From contig NZ_SRMQ01000003.1 of NCBI RefSeq assembly GCF_004768785.1, positions 186,001 to 250,000 on the forward strand: DNA of 64,000 bases, written 5' to 3'. The notes beneath the pieces are model-generated. The model was not told where the DNA came from, did no database searches, and was given only the letters and a program-made list of their open reading frames with translations. Numbering within the stretch: position 1 is the first letter of the stretch; every line of letters begins with the position of its first letter. The translations under genes and the position numbers were made by a program. The stretch is from Caproiciproducens galactitolivorans. GTDB lineage: Bacteria > Bacillota > Clostridia > Oscillospirales > Acutalibacteraceae. This document shows positions 25,620 to 33,925 of the stretch, one piece after another.

Positions 25620-26243
25620 TTAAAGAGCATCAATGTACTCTTGCAGGCGCTCCAGATATTTTCCGGCATGGTATCCGTCCATCAGGCAATGGTTGGCTTG
25701 TAGGGAATAGGGGAGCAGCACCTTTCCGTTTTCCCGCTGGTACTTTCCCCAGGAAAGGCGGGGGATGGAATCCTGCCACCCGAGCATGATGGGATGCGTA
25801 ACCTGTGTGAAGGAAAACCATGGGGTGCAGGTGCAGTAAAGCTGGTCATCGCGCCCTTCTTCTTCCGGATCCATAAAGACCGGCTGGCGGCGCTCCTTTT
25901 CCTGTACGGTTCTGGTGTAGCTGTGGATATCGTCGGTCATGTCGGCGGCAACCATTTTGTAAAGCTCCTTCCCCTTCGGAAGGATGGTAAAGGACGGGTG
26001 CACCTTTTCGTGCAGGACAACCTGTTCCCCGCGGATGCGGTACCGGAAGTTTTCGATTTCATTGGCGGCCGCGGCGGACGCGTAGCCCATGGTGAAGTAA
26101 AAGGAAAGCCCGTTTTCTTTTACAAATTGCAGAAAATGCGTCACATCCAGTTTTACGCAGATATTGAACTGCGGGTATTCCATACGCCGGAAAAAAGCAA
26201 AATGTTCCTTGCGGGGCCATGTGTTTAAATCAATGATTTCCAT
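25620..26243 (-). CDS. chloramphenicol acetyltransferase-like protein (type A CAT fold)
   Basis: 207 residues with the CAT family pattern from the N-terminus (WPRKEHFAFFRRMEYPQFNI) to the active-site motif QANHCLMDGYHAGKYLERLQ. The usual motif is HHxxxDGFH; here the first His is Asn, while the second, catalytic His and the structural Asp are kept. Such chromosomal CAT-like proteins need not give chloramphenicol resistance and may acetylate another small molecule. Its start lies three bases after the rsmI stop, with AAAGGAG inside the rsmI end, so it is the last gene of that operon. Confidence 0.82.
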   Translation of the reverse strand: MEIIDLNTWPRKEHFAFFRRMEYPQFNICVKLDVTHFLQFVKENGLSFYFTMGYASAAAANEIENFRYRIRGEQVVLHEKVHPSFTILPKGKELYKMVAADMTDDIHSYTRTVQEKERRQPVFMDPEEEGRDDQLYCTCTPWFSFTQVTHPIMLGWQDSIPRLSWGKYQRENGKVLLPYSLQANHCLMDGYHAGKYLERLQEYIDAL

Positions 26244-26246
26244 ATT

Positions 26247-27089
26247 TTACGGATTCTCCTTTCCGCTTTGCAAAATCGCTTTGTAAATGGCACCCTTTTT
26301 CAATCCGGTTTCTGCAGCGGCCCTTTTGGCGGCCTCCGAGGGCGAAAGCCCATCAGCAATCATGTCCCGCGCCATGTCGGCACCGTCTTCCAGCGTGAAA
26401 TCTGTTTTTTCCGGGGCCTGGGCGCCCTCGATCACCAGTACGAATTCGCCTTTTGCGCCGCCGTCGGCGTAGCGCCGGGCCGCTTCGGAAAGCGTGGTGC
26501 GGATGACTTCCTCGTGGATTTTTGTAAGTTCCCGCACAAGGGCGACGCGGCGATCACCCCACGCGGCGAGCATGTCGCTTAGGGTAGAGGGGAGCTTGTG
26601 CGGCGCTTCGTAAAAAATCATGGTGCGGCGCTCATTTTTCAGTTCCTCCAAGTGTTCGCGGCGGCTCTTTTTGTTCATGCTTAAAAAGCCTTCGAACGTA
26701 AAACGGCCCGTCGGCAGCCCGGAAACCGCCAGCGCGGAAACAAGCGCGCTGGGACCGGGGACGACGTAAACCGGAATCCCGCGCTCCGCACACTGGGAGA
26801 CGAGCAGTTCGCCGGGGTCGGAAATTGCGGGCATGCCTGCATCGGATACAAGGGCGCAGGTTTCGCCCTGCTCGATCCGGTCGCAGATGATCTGCCCGCG
26901 CTCGCGCTTGTTGTGCTCGAAATAGCTGATCATCGGCTTTTTAATATCGAAATGGTTGAGAAGCTTCAGCGTGACGCGCGTATCCTCTGCGGCGATAAAA
27001 TCCGCCTGCCGTAAAGTTTCCACCGCGCGGGGGGAAAAGTCCGAAAGGTTTCCGATCGGGGTGCCCACCACCATTAATTTTCCGTTCAT
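26247..27089 (-). CDS. rsmI: 16S rRNA (cytidine1402-2'-O)-methyltransferase
   Basis: Methylates the ribose of C1402 in the decoding centre of 16S rRNA. SAM-binding tetrapyrrole-methylase fold: LMVVGTPIGNLSDFSPRAVE (residues 4-23), AEDTRVT, ALVSDAGMPAISDPG (about 79-93), YVVPGPSALVSALAVSGLP. 280 residues, normal. Its start overlaps the stop of the preceding methyltransferase gene by 4 bp, the same pair order as yabB-yabC in Bacillus. Confidence 0.95.
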   Translation of the reverse strand: MNGKLMVVGTPIGNLSDFSPRAVETLRQADFIAAEDTRVTLKLLNHFDIKKPMISYFEHNKRERGQIICDRIEQGETCALVSDAGMPAISDPGELLVSQCAERGIPVYVVPGPSALVSALAVSGLPTGRFTFEGFLSMNKKSRREHLEELKNERRTMIFYEAPHKLPSTLSDMLAAWGDRRVALVRELTKIHEEVIRTTLSEAARRYADGGAKGEFVLVIEGAQAPEKTDFTLEDGADMARDMIADGLSPSEAAKRAAAETGLKKGAIYKAILQSGKENP

Positions 27090-27832
27090 TTGCCCGAAGC
27101 TCCTTTATTCAGCGTGTATTCGCCGTATATTTGCTGCATTTCTTCGGAAAAACCGTTGCTGCCTTCAATAAACAGGACGGGGTCGACCGTCATGCCCGCT
27201 TTCCCCCCCCGGTTCGCCTGCAAAAGAAAGAGAAAAGGGGGACGGTTGGGCCGCTGCTGCACAAAGCGCAGGCGTTTCGGCTCCAGCCCGGCGTTCCGCA
27301 GGTCGAGCATCGCACCGCAAAGGCGCTCCGGGCGCATACAGCAGAAGAAACGGCCGCCGAACCGCAGAAGGTGCGCGGCGGCTTTTGCAATGTCCTCAAA
27401 CCGGCACGCGGTTTCGTGCCGCGCAACGCGTAGTGCCTCCGAGGGATTGTGTATGCCCGTGCCGTCGATTTTGTACGGCGGGTTGCAGGCAACGGTGCCG
27501 AATTCGCCGGCGGGCAGGCCGTATTTTTTAATTTCGCAGATATCCCCGTGCACGACCTTAACCGTTTCGGAAAGCCGGTTGTATTCGACCGAACGGCGCG
27601 CCATGGCGCAGGCTTCCTCCTGGATTTCAAGGGCGTATATTTTGCGCGGCTTTGCCCGCGCGCACCAGATCAGCGGGATGGCGCCGCAGCCCGTGCCCAG
27701 ATCGGCGCAGAGCTCCCCCGCCCGCGGCGTGGAAAACGCGGCAAGCAGGATGGTGTCAGTATTAAAACGGTGGCTTTGCGAAACAATTACGGAGTAATCG
27801 CGCGAAAGCGGTTCAAGGCGTTCGGCCTTCAA
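27086..27832 (-). CDS. tRNA1(Val) (adenine37-N6)-methyltransferase-like protein (TrmN6/YabB)
   Basis: SAM-dependent N6-adenine methyltransferase. SAM site ADLGTGCGAIPLIW (about 44-57) and catalytic NPPY (about 115-118, in TVACNPPYKIDG). 248 residues from the TTG at 27832, which has GAGGGGG nine bases upstream; an upstream in-frame extension to 27877 has no ribosome site. Equivalent of Bacillus yabB next to rsmI. The exact target adenine cannot be told from the sequence. Confidence 0.87.
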   Translation of the reverse strand: MKAERLEPLSRDYSVIVSQSHRFNTDTILLAAFSTPRAGELCADLGTGCGAIPLIWCARAKPRKIYALEIQEEACAMARRSVEYNRLSETVKVVHGDICEIKKYGLPAGEFGTVACNPPYKIDGTGIHNPSEALRVARHETACRFEDIAKAAAHLLRFGGRFFCCMRPERLCGAMLDLRNAGLEPKRLRFVQQRPNRPPFLFLLQANRGGKAGMTVDPVLFIEGSNGFSEEMQQIYGEYTLNKGASGK

Positions 27833-27893
27833 GACAAATTTCCCCCTCGTTTTTATAATCTTATGGAAGAAAGGCAAATTGATTTCTTGTAAT

Positions 27894-27922
27894 ATTTTAC
27901 TATAAATAAATCAAAAAGTCAG
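27894..27922 (-). promoter_or_regulatory. possible promoter of trmN6-rsmI-CAT operon
   Basis: Minus strand CTGACT (27917-27922), 17 bp, TAAAAT (27894-27899), about 60 bp upstream of the TTG start. Confidence 0.4.
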
Positions 27923-28035
27923 TATGCAATAATTTTCAGTTTCCGCTTTTGCGGCGCCTTCACGCCCGCCCGGTTTCTCGTATGCTTAGCGCCATATTCC
28001 AAAATGATAGAGAGAAATACACGATGAGCCGAATA

Positions 28036-28062
28036 AAAAGTCCAGCTTGTGCTGGGCTTTTT
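28036..28062. terminator. bidirectional hairpin terminator
   Basis: AAAAGTCCAGC / GCTGGGCTTTT stem with a 4-nt loop and T-rich flanks. It lies in the 316-bp spacer between trmN6 and ferredoxin, in which I see no gene. Confidence 0.6.
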
Positions 28063-28104
28063 ATTTATGCTGTTTTCGTCTTTTCTGAAGACGTATAAAA
28101 AGAA

Positions 28105-28133
28105 AAAGGCGGGCGCCGAAAACGCTCCGCCTT
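28105..28133 (-). terminator. terminator of the ferredoxin gene
   Basis: Minus strand stem AAAGGCGG(A)GCG / CGCCCGCCTTT followed by a TTTTTCTTTTTAT tract, 15 bp after the ferredoxin stop. Confidence 0.8.
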
Positions 28134-28148
28134 TATCCGGTTGCAATA

Positions 28149-28319
28149 TTATTCCTGTGCAGGAGCACCTACGGGGCATGCATCGGCGCAGGCGCCGCAC
28201 TCTGTGCAAAGATCTGCATCGATGACAAATTTACCGTCGCCCTGAGAAATCGCGTTTACCGGGCAACCCGCTTCGCAAGCGCCGCAGGAAATGCACTCAT
28301 CACTAATAACATATGCCAT
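28149..28319 (-). CDS. 2[4Fe-4S] ferredoxin
   Basis: 56-residue clostridial-type ferredoxin, low-potential electron carrier for pyruvate:ferredoxin oxidoreductase, hydrogenase and similar enzymes. Two CxxCxxCxxxCP motifs: CISCGACEAGCPVNAI (about 10-25) and CTECGACADACPVGAP (about 38-53). Start at 28319 after GGAGGTG; an in-frame ATG at 28337 is too close to no ribosome site. It has its own promoter and terminator, so it is a stand-alone unit set inside the yaa/yab cluster. Confidence 0.95.
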   Translation of the reverse strand: MAYVISDECISCGACEAGCPVNAISQGDGKFVIDADLCTECGACADACPVGAPAQE

Positions 28320-28353
28320 TGGGAAAAACACCTCCATATTTAATTACTACATA

Positions 28354-28381
28354 ATTCTATCATAAATGACAGAAAATGCAA
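28354..28381 (-). promoter_or_regulatory. promoter of the ferredoxin gene
   Basis: Minus strand TTGCAT (28376-28381), 16 bp, TAGAAT (28354-28359), about 30 bp before the start codon. Confidence 0.6.
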
Positions 28382-28400
28382 CAGAATAGGAGGAAATAAT

Positions 28401-29270
28401 TTAATCCTTTTCGAGCTCCTTGAGCTGTTCCAATTCGTTTCGGTCAATGCTTACGTGGCCGCCCTTAATCAGCTTTACCTGTGAGGCTTTAAAAAGCTTG
28501 GGCGCGGCTTCCGGGGCGGTATCCATGCGCACCTGCAAAACGCCGGTCAGCATATTCAAGTCGACTACGGTGCCCTTTCCGTCCGGAGTCATTACTACGG
28601 AATTGACGGTCGGTATAGAGCGCAGCAGATCCTGATACGTTTCCTGCTCGTATTTCAGGCAGCACATCAGCCGCCCGCAGGTGCCGGATATTTTCACCGG
28701 ATTCAGCGAAAGCCCCTGTTCCTTTGCCATCTTGATGGAAACCGGCTGAAATCCGCCCAGAAACGTTGAGCAGCAGAACGGCCGGCCGCAGATGCCGAGC
28801 CCGCCGAGCATTTTCGCTTCGTCGCGCACGCCGATCTGCCGCAGTTCGATGCGGGTGCGGAAGACGGAAGCCAGGTCTTTTACCAGCTCGCGGAAATCGA
28901 CCCGCCCGTCGGCGGTAAAGTAAAACAGGATTTTGGAGTTGTCGAAGGTATACTCCACGTCGACCAGCTTCATTTCCAGTTTGTGGGCTGCAATTTTTTT
29001 CAGGCAGATATTGAAGGCAGTTTTTTCCTTGGCGTTGTTTTCCGCCATCTTTTTCAAATCTTCCTTTGTGGCGACGCGGATCAGCTTTTTCAGCGGCTGG
29101 ACGATGCTTTCGTCGCTGATCTGCCGGTTTTCCATTGCGATTTCGCCGCACTCTATGCCGCGCGCGGTTTCAACAATGACCATATCCCCCTGCTTAAGTG
29201 TATTCCCGTCGGGGTCAAAATAATATACTTTTCCTACATTTTTAAAACGAACGCCAATAACCTCGGCCAT
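28401..29270 (-). CDS. ricT: PSP1-domain protein RicT/YaaT
   Basis: Homologue of Bacillus YaaT (RicT), part of the RicAFT complex that assists RNase Y and affects sporulation and competence. PSP1 domain with VIGVRFKNVGKVYYFDP at the N-terminus. Cysteine pairs CGRPFCCSTFL and CGRLMCCLKYE (about 165-215) are the iron-sulphur ligands known for RicT. 289 residues; the ATG at 29270 follows GGGAGG. It follows holB by 26 bp. Partners RicA and RicF are not in this window. Confidence 0.9.
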   Translation of the reverse strand: MAEVIGVRFKNVGKVYYFDPDGNTLKQGDMVIVETARGIECGEIAMENRQISDESIVQPLKKLIRVATKEDLKKMAENNAKEKTAFNICLKKIAAHKLEMKLVDVEYTFDNSKILFYFTADGRVDFRELVKDLASVFRTRIELRQIGVRDEAKMLGGLGICGRPFCCSTFLGGFQPVSIKMAKEQGLSLNPVKISGTCGRLMCCLKYEQETYQDLLRSIPTVNSVVMTPDGKGTVVDLNMLTGVLQVRMDTAPEAAPKLFKASQVKLIKGGHVSIDRNELEQLKELEKD

Positions 29271-29296
29271 GTGAACCTCCCATGAATAAATTGGCA

Positions 29297-30172
29297 TTAT
29301 CTGCCGGCGGCCGCGCGCAAATTTGCGCAAAGAGCCGTTACAAGCAGCGCCGCGTTCGCGTTTCGGTCAAGCGCGCGCTGCGCTTTCCGGACCTCGTCCA
29401 GAAGGGTAAGAAGCTTTCCGCGGGTAAACCCCGCACCAAGTGACGCGACCGCTTCCGGCTGACCGGAGAGGCAGGTACTGCCCCCTGCGCGCAAAACCGC
29501 CGCGTCGCGGAAAAGAAGCAAAAGTTCCGAAAGGACGGCGCGCAGCCGATCCTTATTTTTTATCAGATCCGCTGTTAAGAACAGCAGGTCCGTTTCGTTC
29601 GCCGCGGTAACCGCCGCGGCCAGTTTTTTTATATATTCCGGTTCAACGCCGCTTTGTTCCCGAACGGCTTCCAGCGAAAAAATCTGCGCCCGCGAGCGGA
29701 TGGTGGGAAGAAGTGCCGCTGCGCTGGAGGCGGTGAGCAGGAACCGGACGCTTTCGGGCGGTTCCTCAAAGACCTTCAGCAGGGCATTCTGCGAAACCTC
29801 ACTCATATTCTGCGCACCGTACAGCAGATATACTTTGCAATTTGCCTCGTTCGGCCGGATATAGGCGTCGGACCGTATGGAGCGGATTGCATCAATTGGG
29901 AAAGCGCGCGGGTCCGCGTCGCCGTCCAGCGTAAAAAGATCCGGGTGGGAGCCGGCTGCCGCCTTGATGCACCCCGGGCATTTTCCGCAGGGGCTTTCCA
30001 CAGGGTCGGTGCAGACACAGGCCTTTGCCAATGCGGCGGCAAGCTCGTTGCGCTCCTTCTGGGGACCTTCCAAAATCAACGCATGGGGAAGCCTGCCCTC
30101 CTCAAACAAAAGCGCAAGCGAATGCTTTACCTCTTCGCCGGCGGGAACCGCGTGCAGGTTTAACTGGCTCAT
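29297..30172 (-). CDS. holB: DNA polymerase III subunit delta'
   Basis: Clamp-loader subunit. AAA+ fold starting near residue 25 (HALILEGPQKERNELAAALA), where the Walker A lysine is not in a GKT, as usual in delta'. A zinc module CVCTDPVESPCGKCPGC (about 52-68), and the SRC-like stretch PTIRSRAQIF (about 155-164). 291 residues, normal. It overlaps darA upstream by 4 bp and is followed by ricT, the order of the Bacillus yaaQ-(yaaR)-holB-yaaT segment, here without yaaR. Confidence 0.9.
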   Translation of the reverse strand: MSQLNLHAVPAGEEVKHSLALLFEEGRLPHALILEGPQKERNELAAALAKACVCTDPVESPCGKCPGCIKAAAGSHPDLFTLDGDADPRAFPIDAIRSIRSDAYIRPNEANCKVYLLYGAQNMSEVSQNALLKVFEEPPESVRFLLTASSAAALLPTIRSRAQIFSLEAVREQSGVEPEYIKKLAAAVTAANETDLLFLTADLIKNKDRLRAVLSELLLLFRDAAVLRAGGSTCLSGQPEAVASLGAGFTRGKLLTLLDEVRKAQRALDRNANAALLVTALCANLRAAAGR

Positions 30173-30492
30173 ACCTTTTCAAAGCGGTCCACATTCAGAA
30201 CGAAAATCGTGGAACCGCCCACGGTGACCTCAACCGGAAATGAGGAATACATGCCGACATCCATGGTGGTTGCGCTCGGTACAAGCTGGGTGCGGCGGCT
30301 GCTTTGCTTGGAAATAATGGAGATAACCTGGTCAACCTTGTCGTCTTCGGTACCGACGATGAAGGTAGTGTTGCCCGCCATCAGAAACCCGCCGGTGGTT
30401 GCAAGCTTGGTAACGGCGAATCCTTCTTTCGTCAGCGCGGCGGAAACCATGCCGCTGTCGTCGTTGCTTACAATCGCAAGAACCAGTTTCAT
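30169..30492 (-). CDS. darA: cyclic-di-AMP receptor DarA (PII-like)
   Basis: 107-residue PII-like protein (YaaQ/PstA, DUF970) that binds the second messenger c-di-AMP. Family features: KLVLAIVSNDDSGMVSAAL at the N-terminus, the GGFL-x-AGNTTF loop (about 37-46), and the C-terminal FPVEVTVGGSTIFVL. Start at 30492 after GGAGGG. Encoded between the decarboxylase and holB; its downstream target is unknown. Confidence 0.93.
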   Translation of the reverse strand: MKLVLAIVSNDDSGMVSAALTKEGFAVTKLATTGGFLMAGNTTFIVGTEDDKVDQVISIISKQSSRRTQLVPSATTMDVGMYSSFPVEVTVGGSTIFVLNVDRFEKV

Positions 30493-30541
30493 AATGAATC
30501 CCTCCAGAAAATGCAAAATCAGGAACCCTTTTTTATGAATA

Positions 30542-31825
30542 TTATTTTAACACTTTTATTGCGAAAAAGCCATACCCGCGCAAAAACCGGAGGATTTCTT
30601 TTGTGATTTCCTCCCCGGGCATCACGACCGGAACGCCCGGCGGGCAGGGGCAGGCGGCCTGCGCGGCAATCCGCCCCGCCGCCTGTTCAAGCGGCACGCT
30701 TTCCGACGGGGCAAAAACCGCTTCGCGCAGGCTTGTCTTTACAGGGGGAAGCTCCGGCAGCTCCGGCGCCTGCGGAAGGGGGATGCGCACCGGTAAGCGT
30801 TCAATTGCGTCCTTCAGCCGGAGAAAATCGCGGTCCGTATTAAACGGGGTTGCGATGAAAACCACATGTGCGCCGTCGGCAAACTCCGGCTCCACGCCCG
30901 CCTGGCGGAAAAGGTCGGCGGCTTCGATCCCGGGGATTCCGGCGGAGGCTGTGTTCAGCGTGATGCGCGTCGGGTCCGTTAAGCCCCCCGGCAGGGAAAT
31001 GCCGCGGTTTTGCGCTACGGCTTTGATTTCCGAAACCTTTTCCTGCAAAGGGCCGAATTCCCTGCGGTGCAGCCGGAGCCACTCGCGCGCAAGGTCAAGC
31101 GAAGCCATTACCGGGTAGCCGGGGCTGGTGGAAGCGAACAGCGCCATGGCTTCCTTTGCGTCCGCAGTATAACGGCTGTCCGCAATATGGAGCCACGCGC
31201 CGCCCGTCAGCACATTCAGGGTTTTGTGCGCGGAACAGGCGGTCATGCTCGCGCCGAGGGCAAGCGGGTGGAGCTTTGGCTCGGTGAACATCAGATGCGC
31301 GCCGTGGGCATTGTCCACAAGAAGGGGGATATCCCGCGCCCGGCACGCTTCGGCAATGGCGGGGATATCGAGAAGCTGCCCGTAATAGTTCGGGCTGGTT
31401 ACGTAAACCGCTTTTGCGTCGGGTGTTTTTGCAAGTACGGAAAGCACATCTTCCGGCATTGCCCAGACGGGGGTTAAATCCAGCAGCGCCATGGTGTTTA
31501 CCGCGCTGCGGTGCAAAACGCGGGAGCAGACGATTTTGCCACCGCCCGGCGCAGCAAGCCGGAACATCGCCTGAATGCAGAGGGTGCATCCGCCCGCGGA
31601 AATACAGGTCCGTTTTGCCCCGAACAGCTCCGCCGCAAGATTTTCCGCCCGGGCGATGGGGCCGTCCGCTTCGAACAGGCTGTCCGTGTCTGGAAGCTCG
31701 GTGAAATCGAGCGAAAGCAGATCGGGCGGAAGGGCGCCGGGGTTGTTTTTATGCCCCGGCGTGTGAAAAGAGGCGCGTCCGCGTTCCTTATGTTCTACTA
31801 AAGCGGTGTAAAGCGGGGTGGGCAT
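30542..31825 (-). CDS. Orn/Lys/Arg decarboxylase-family PLP enzyme (YaaO-like)
   Basis: PLP-dependent enzyme of the group III decarboxylase family; in Bacillus the paralogue SpeA is arginine decarboxylase. Substrate not determined. It starts with HTPGHKNNPGALP (about 20-32); the PLP lysine is in SAHKTLNVLTGGAW (about 217-230). The C-terminal domain ends with the PGxPVxxPGE pattern (CPPGVPVVMPGEE). 427 residues. Start at 31825 after AAAGGAG. It directly precedes darA with only 49 bp between them; the tmk gene usual in Firmicutes at this point is absent. Confidence 0.87.
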   Translation of the reverse strand: MPTPLYTALVEHKERGRASFHTPGHKNNPGALPPDLLSLDFTELPDTDSLFEADGPIARAENLAAELFGAKRTCISAGGCTLCIQAMFRLAAPGGGKIVCSRVLHRSAVNTMALLDLTPVWAMPEDVLSVLAKTPDAKAVYVTSPNYYGQLLDIPAIAEACRARDIPLLVDNAHGAHLMFTEPKLHPLALGASMTACSAHKTLNVLTGGAWLHIADSRYTADAKEAMALFASTSPGYPVMASLDLAREWLRLHRREFGPLQEKVSEIKAVAQNRGISLPGGLTDPTRITLNTASAGIPGIEAADLFRQAGVEPEFADGAHVVFIATPFNTDRDFLRLKDAIERLPVRIPLPQAPELPELPPVKTSLREAVFAPSESVPLEQAAGRIAAQAACPCPPGVPVVMPGEEITKEILRFLRGYGFFAIKVLK

Positions 31826-31845
31826 TCTGATTAACTCCTTTGAAA

Positions 31846-31875
31846 AAGGCCGTACGGCTTCCACCGTACGGCCTT
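31846..31875 (-). terminator. terminator after the LCP gene
   Basis: 12-bp perfect stem (31846-31857 with 31864-31875), 6-nt loop, then TTTC on the minus strand. It lies only 20 bp before the decarboxylase start, leaving no room for a new promoter downstream. Confidence 0.75.
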
Positions 31876-31900
31876 GATGAAGAATTTTTTACGGCATTTC

Positions 31901-32950
31901 TTAATCGCCGTCATACGTTTTGCTTGGCAGGTTGCTTTCATAAATGAATTCCGCCAGGCTCTTGCTGCATTTATCCAGATCGGGAACGAGTACGTCCGCC
32001 GGGGTTCCGTTGAAGCTGACCCGTTCGGAGGTGTATTCATTGTTGCCCGGCGTACGGTTCTGGCTGATCGGGTAATTCAGGTAGGTCAGCGAATTTGCCG
32101 CCATGTTCAGCACTTCGTTCTTGGTCATGTTGGTTGTAATAAGAGGAAGAACATCGTAGAGCGCCTGGTTGATCGTTCCGATGTCCGCAGTTTTGAATTT
32201 TTCAACAAGGCTGGAAAAGACCTTGCGCTGGCGCTGGGTGCGCTCGAAGTCGTCGCCGATCGCACGGATACGGGAATAGTAAAGCGCCTGTTTCCCGCTC
32301 AAAACGAAGGTTCCGGCGGTCAAGTTGCGGCGCGAGTCCCCGGAGTTCTGGTTAATAAGCTGCGCTTCGCCCTTTGTAATCGTCATGGTTACGCCGCCGA
32401 GCCTGTCGATAATTTTCGAGAAAGAAGCATAATCGATCAGTACAAAGCGGTCGATATCGGTTCCGAAATTTGCTTCGATGGTGGCAACGGAGAGCTGCGG
32501 GCCGCCGAGCGTATAGGCGACGTTCAGCCGCTGACTCCCATGCCCGGGAATCGCGACATACATATCGCGCATGAAGGAATTCAGCTTCAGCTTTTTGTGG
32601 CGCGTGTCAACGGAGACCAGCATCATGCTGTCGCTTCGCCCGGGGTCGTTCGGCTGGTAATCGTCCACGCCCATTACAAGGATGTTCGTAATGGCGTCAT
32701 CATGGTAGAGCCCGCCCAAAATCCCCGCTTTTGCGCTGGTGCTGCTGGCGCCCGCTTGGAAAAGTTCGCCGGTATTTACCTGTGAATTTTCCTCCATCGG
32801 GACAAAATTAATTCGGCTTAGCATTTGGTCAGCGTAAACACAACCCATGCCGGTTATCAGCATGACCACGCTTAAAACAAGAATCACTATATTTCGAATC
32901 AAGGTTTTTGGACTTTTTGCATTTTTTCGCATTTTTCCTGCCTTTTTCAC
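31901..32950 (-). CDS. LytR-CpsA-Psr (LCP) family cell-wall ligase
   Basis: Transfers teichoic acid or other anionic glycopolymers from lipid carrier to peptidoglycan. One N-terminal membrane anchor (about residues 18-40), then an extracellular LCP domain with NILVMGVDDY, RSDSMMLVSVD, MRDMYVAIPG (pyrophosphate-binding arginines), LGGVTMTI and the ALYYSRIRAIGDDFERTQRQ motif. 349 residues. GTG start at 32950 with AAGGA eight bases upstream; an ATG six codons inside is the alternative. It may act with the LTA-glycosylation pair encoded at 33926-37312. Confidence 0.92.
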   Translation of the reverse strand: MKKAGKMRKNAKSPKTLIRNIVILVLSVVMLITGMGCVYADQMLSRINFVPMEENSQVNTGELFQAGASSTSAKAGILGGLYHDDAITNILVMGVDDYQPNDPGRSDSMMLVSVDTRHKKLKLNSFMRDMYVAIPGHGSQRLNVAYTLGGPQLSVATIEANFGTDIDRFVLIDYASFSKIIDRLGGVTMTITKGEAQLINQNSGDSRRNLTAGTFVLSGKQALYYSRIRAIGDDFERTQRQRKVFSSLVEKFKTADIGTINQALYDVLPLITTNMTKNEVLNMAANSLTYLNYPISQNRTPGNNEYTSERVSFNGTPADVLVPDLDKCSKSLAEFIYESNLPSKTYDGD

Positions 32951-33059
32951 AACATCAGTCCTTAATCGGCAATTTTTGTTACGATAACCGATTCATTATA
33001 CTCTGTTGCATCGATAAAATAATTATTTAAAAGAATTTATTTGTAAACAGATTCCCAAT

Positions 33060-33641
33060 TCAATCCTGCTCGTCCAGCGTGAGTTGATAGGAGGGCAGGA
33101 ATTCCTCTACAAAACAGTCCGCTTCGGGAAGGTGCATATCGGCAACGGCCTGGCGGAGCGCAACTTCCGCCTTGGCGAATTCGCTGTTGCCCGCCCCTTT
33201 TTCCTCCATGCATTTGATAACAGCGGAAAGCTTGTCCGCCGCTTTTACAAGAGGGAGAAGCTTGCGGTCGCTCTCGCCGTTCGCGGCAAGGATGGCTTCG
33301 TAACCTGGCTTTAAATCAGCCGGCAGAAGGCTCAGCAACTTTTTCCGGGCGGTTTTTTCCACCTCGGCGTAGGCGGAGCGGATTTCCGGGTTATAGTATT
33401 TTACCGGGGTGGGAAGGTCGCCGGTCAGGATCTCGGTCGCGTCGTGGTAAAGCGCGAGGAGCGCGGCACGCTCCGGATTTACATTTCCGCCGAAGCGGGT
33501 GTTGCGAAGTACTGCCAGCGCGTGGGCGATAACAGCGGTTTCAAAGCTGTGTTCGCAAAGGTTTTCCTCGCGCGTGTTGCGCATCAGGCCCCAGCGGTTA
33601 ATATATTTCATGCGAGAAAGCACCGCATAAAAATGGAACAT
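33060..33641 (-). CDS. HD-domain 5'-nucleotidase, YfbR-like
   Basis: HD phosphohydrolase; E. coli YfbR dephosphorylates deoxynucleoside monophosphates. It begins MFHFYAVLSRMKYINRWGLM and has the metal-binding residues in NLCEHSFETAVIAHALA (HD motif 1), LLALYHDATEILTGDLPTPVKY (His-Asp) and VKAADKLSAVIKCMEE (distal Asp). 193 residues, same as YfbR. Start at 33641 after AGGGGG. Single-gene unit; upstream about 280 bp is AT-rich and holds the divergent start of yfhO. Confidence 0.88.
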   Translation of the reverse strand: MFHFYAVLSRMKYINRWGLMRNTREENLCEHSFETAVIAHALAVLRNTRFGGNVNPERAALLALYHDATEILTGDLPTPVKYYNPEIRSAYAEVEKTARKKLLSLLPADLKPGYEAILAANGESDRKLLPLVKAADKLSAVIKCMEEKGAGNSEFAKAEVALRQAVADMHLPEADCFVEEFLPSYQLTLDEQD

Positions 33642-33826
33642 CCGAAATCCCCCTGTAATCCTTAAATATACTTCCCGATTTTGCAGCAAAACTACCCCGA
33701 AACAAGTGGGGAAGACAGGAAATCCGCCGAAATGGGCGGCGATAATAAATAGTAAACGAATTATTTATAATATACTAATAAAACGTAAATTTTGCAAGAA
33801 GCGTGGTCGGTTTTATTAAATTCGCT

Positions 33827-33854
33827 TTGTTCCAACAAAAGCGTGTGTTATAAT
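33827..33854 (+). promoter_or_regulatory. promoter of yfhO-glycosyltransferase operon
   Basis: TTGTTC (33827-33832), 16 bp, perfect TATAAT (33849-33854), about 70 bp upstream of the yfhO start. Confidence 0.5.
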
Positions 33855-33925
33855 ATGGATTGATTACTTCATAAGCAGCACAGGCGGTTTTCTCATGTGC
33901 GCTGCTGTTAAACGGAGGCGACAGT

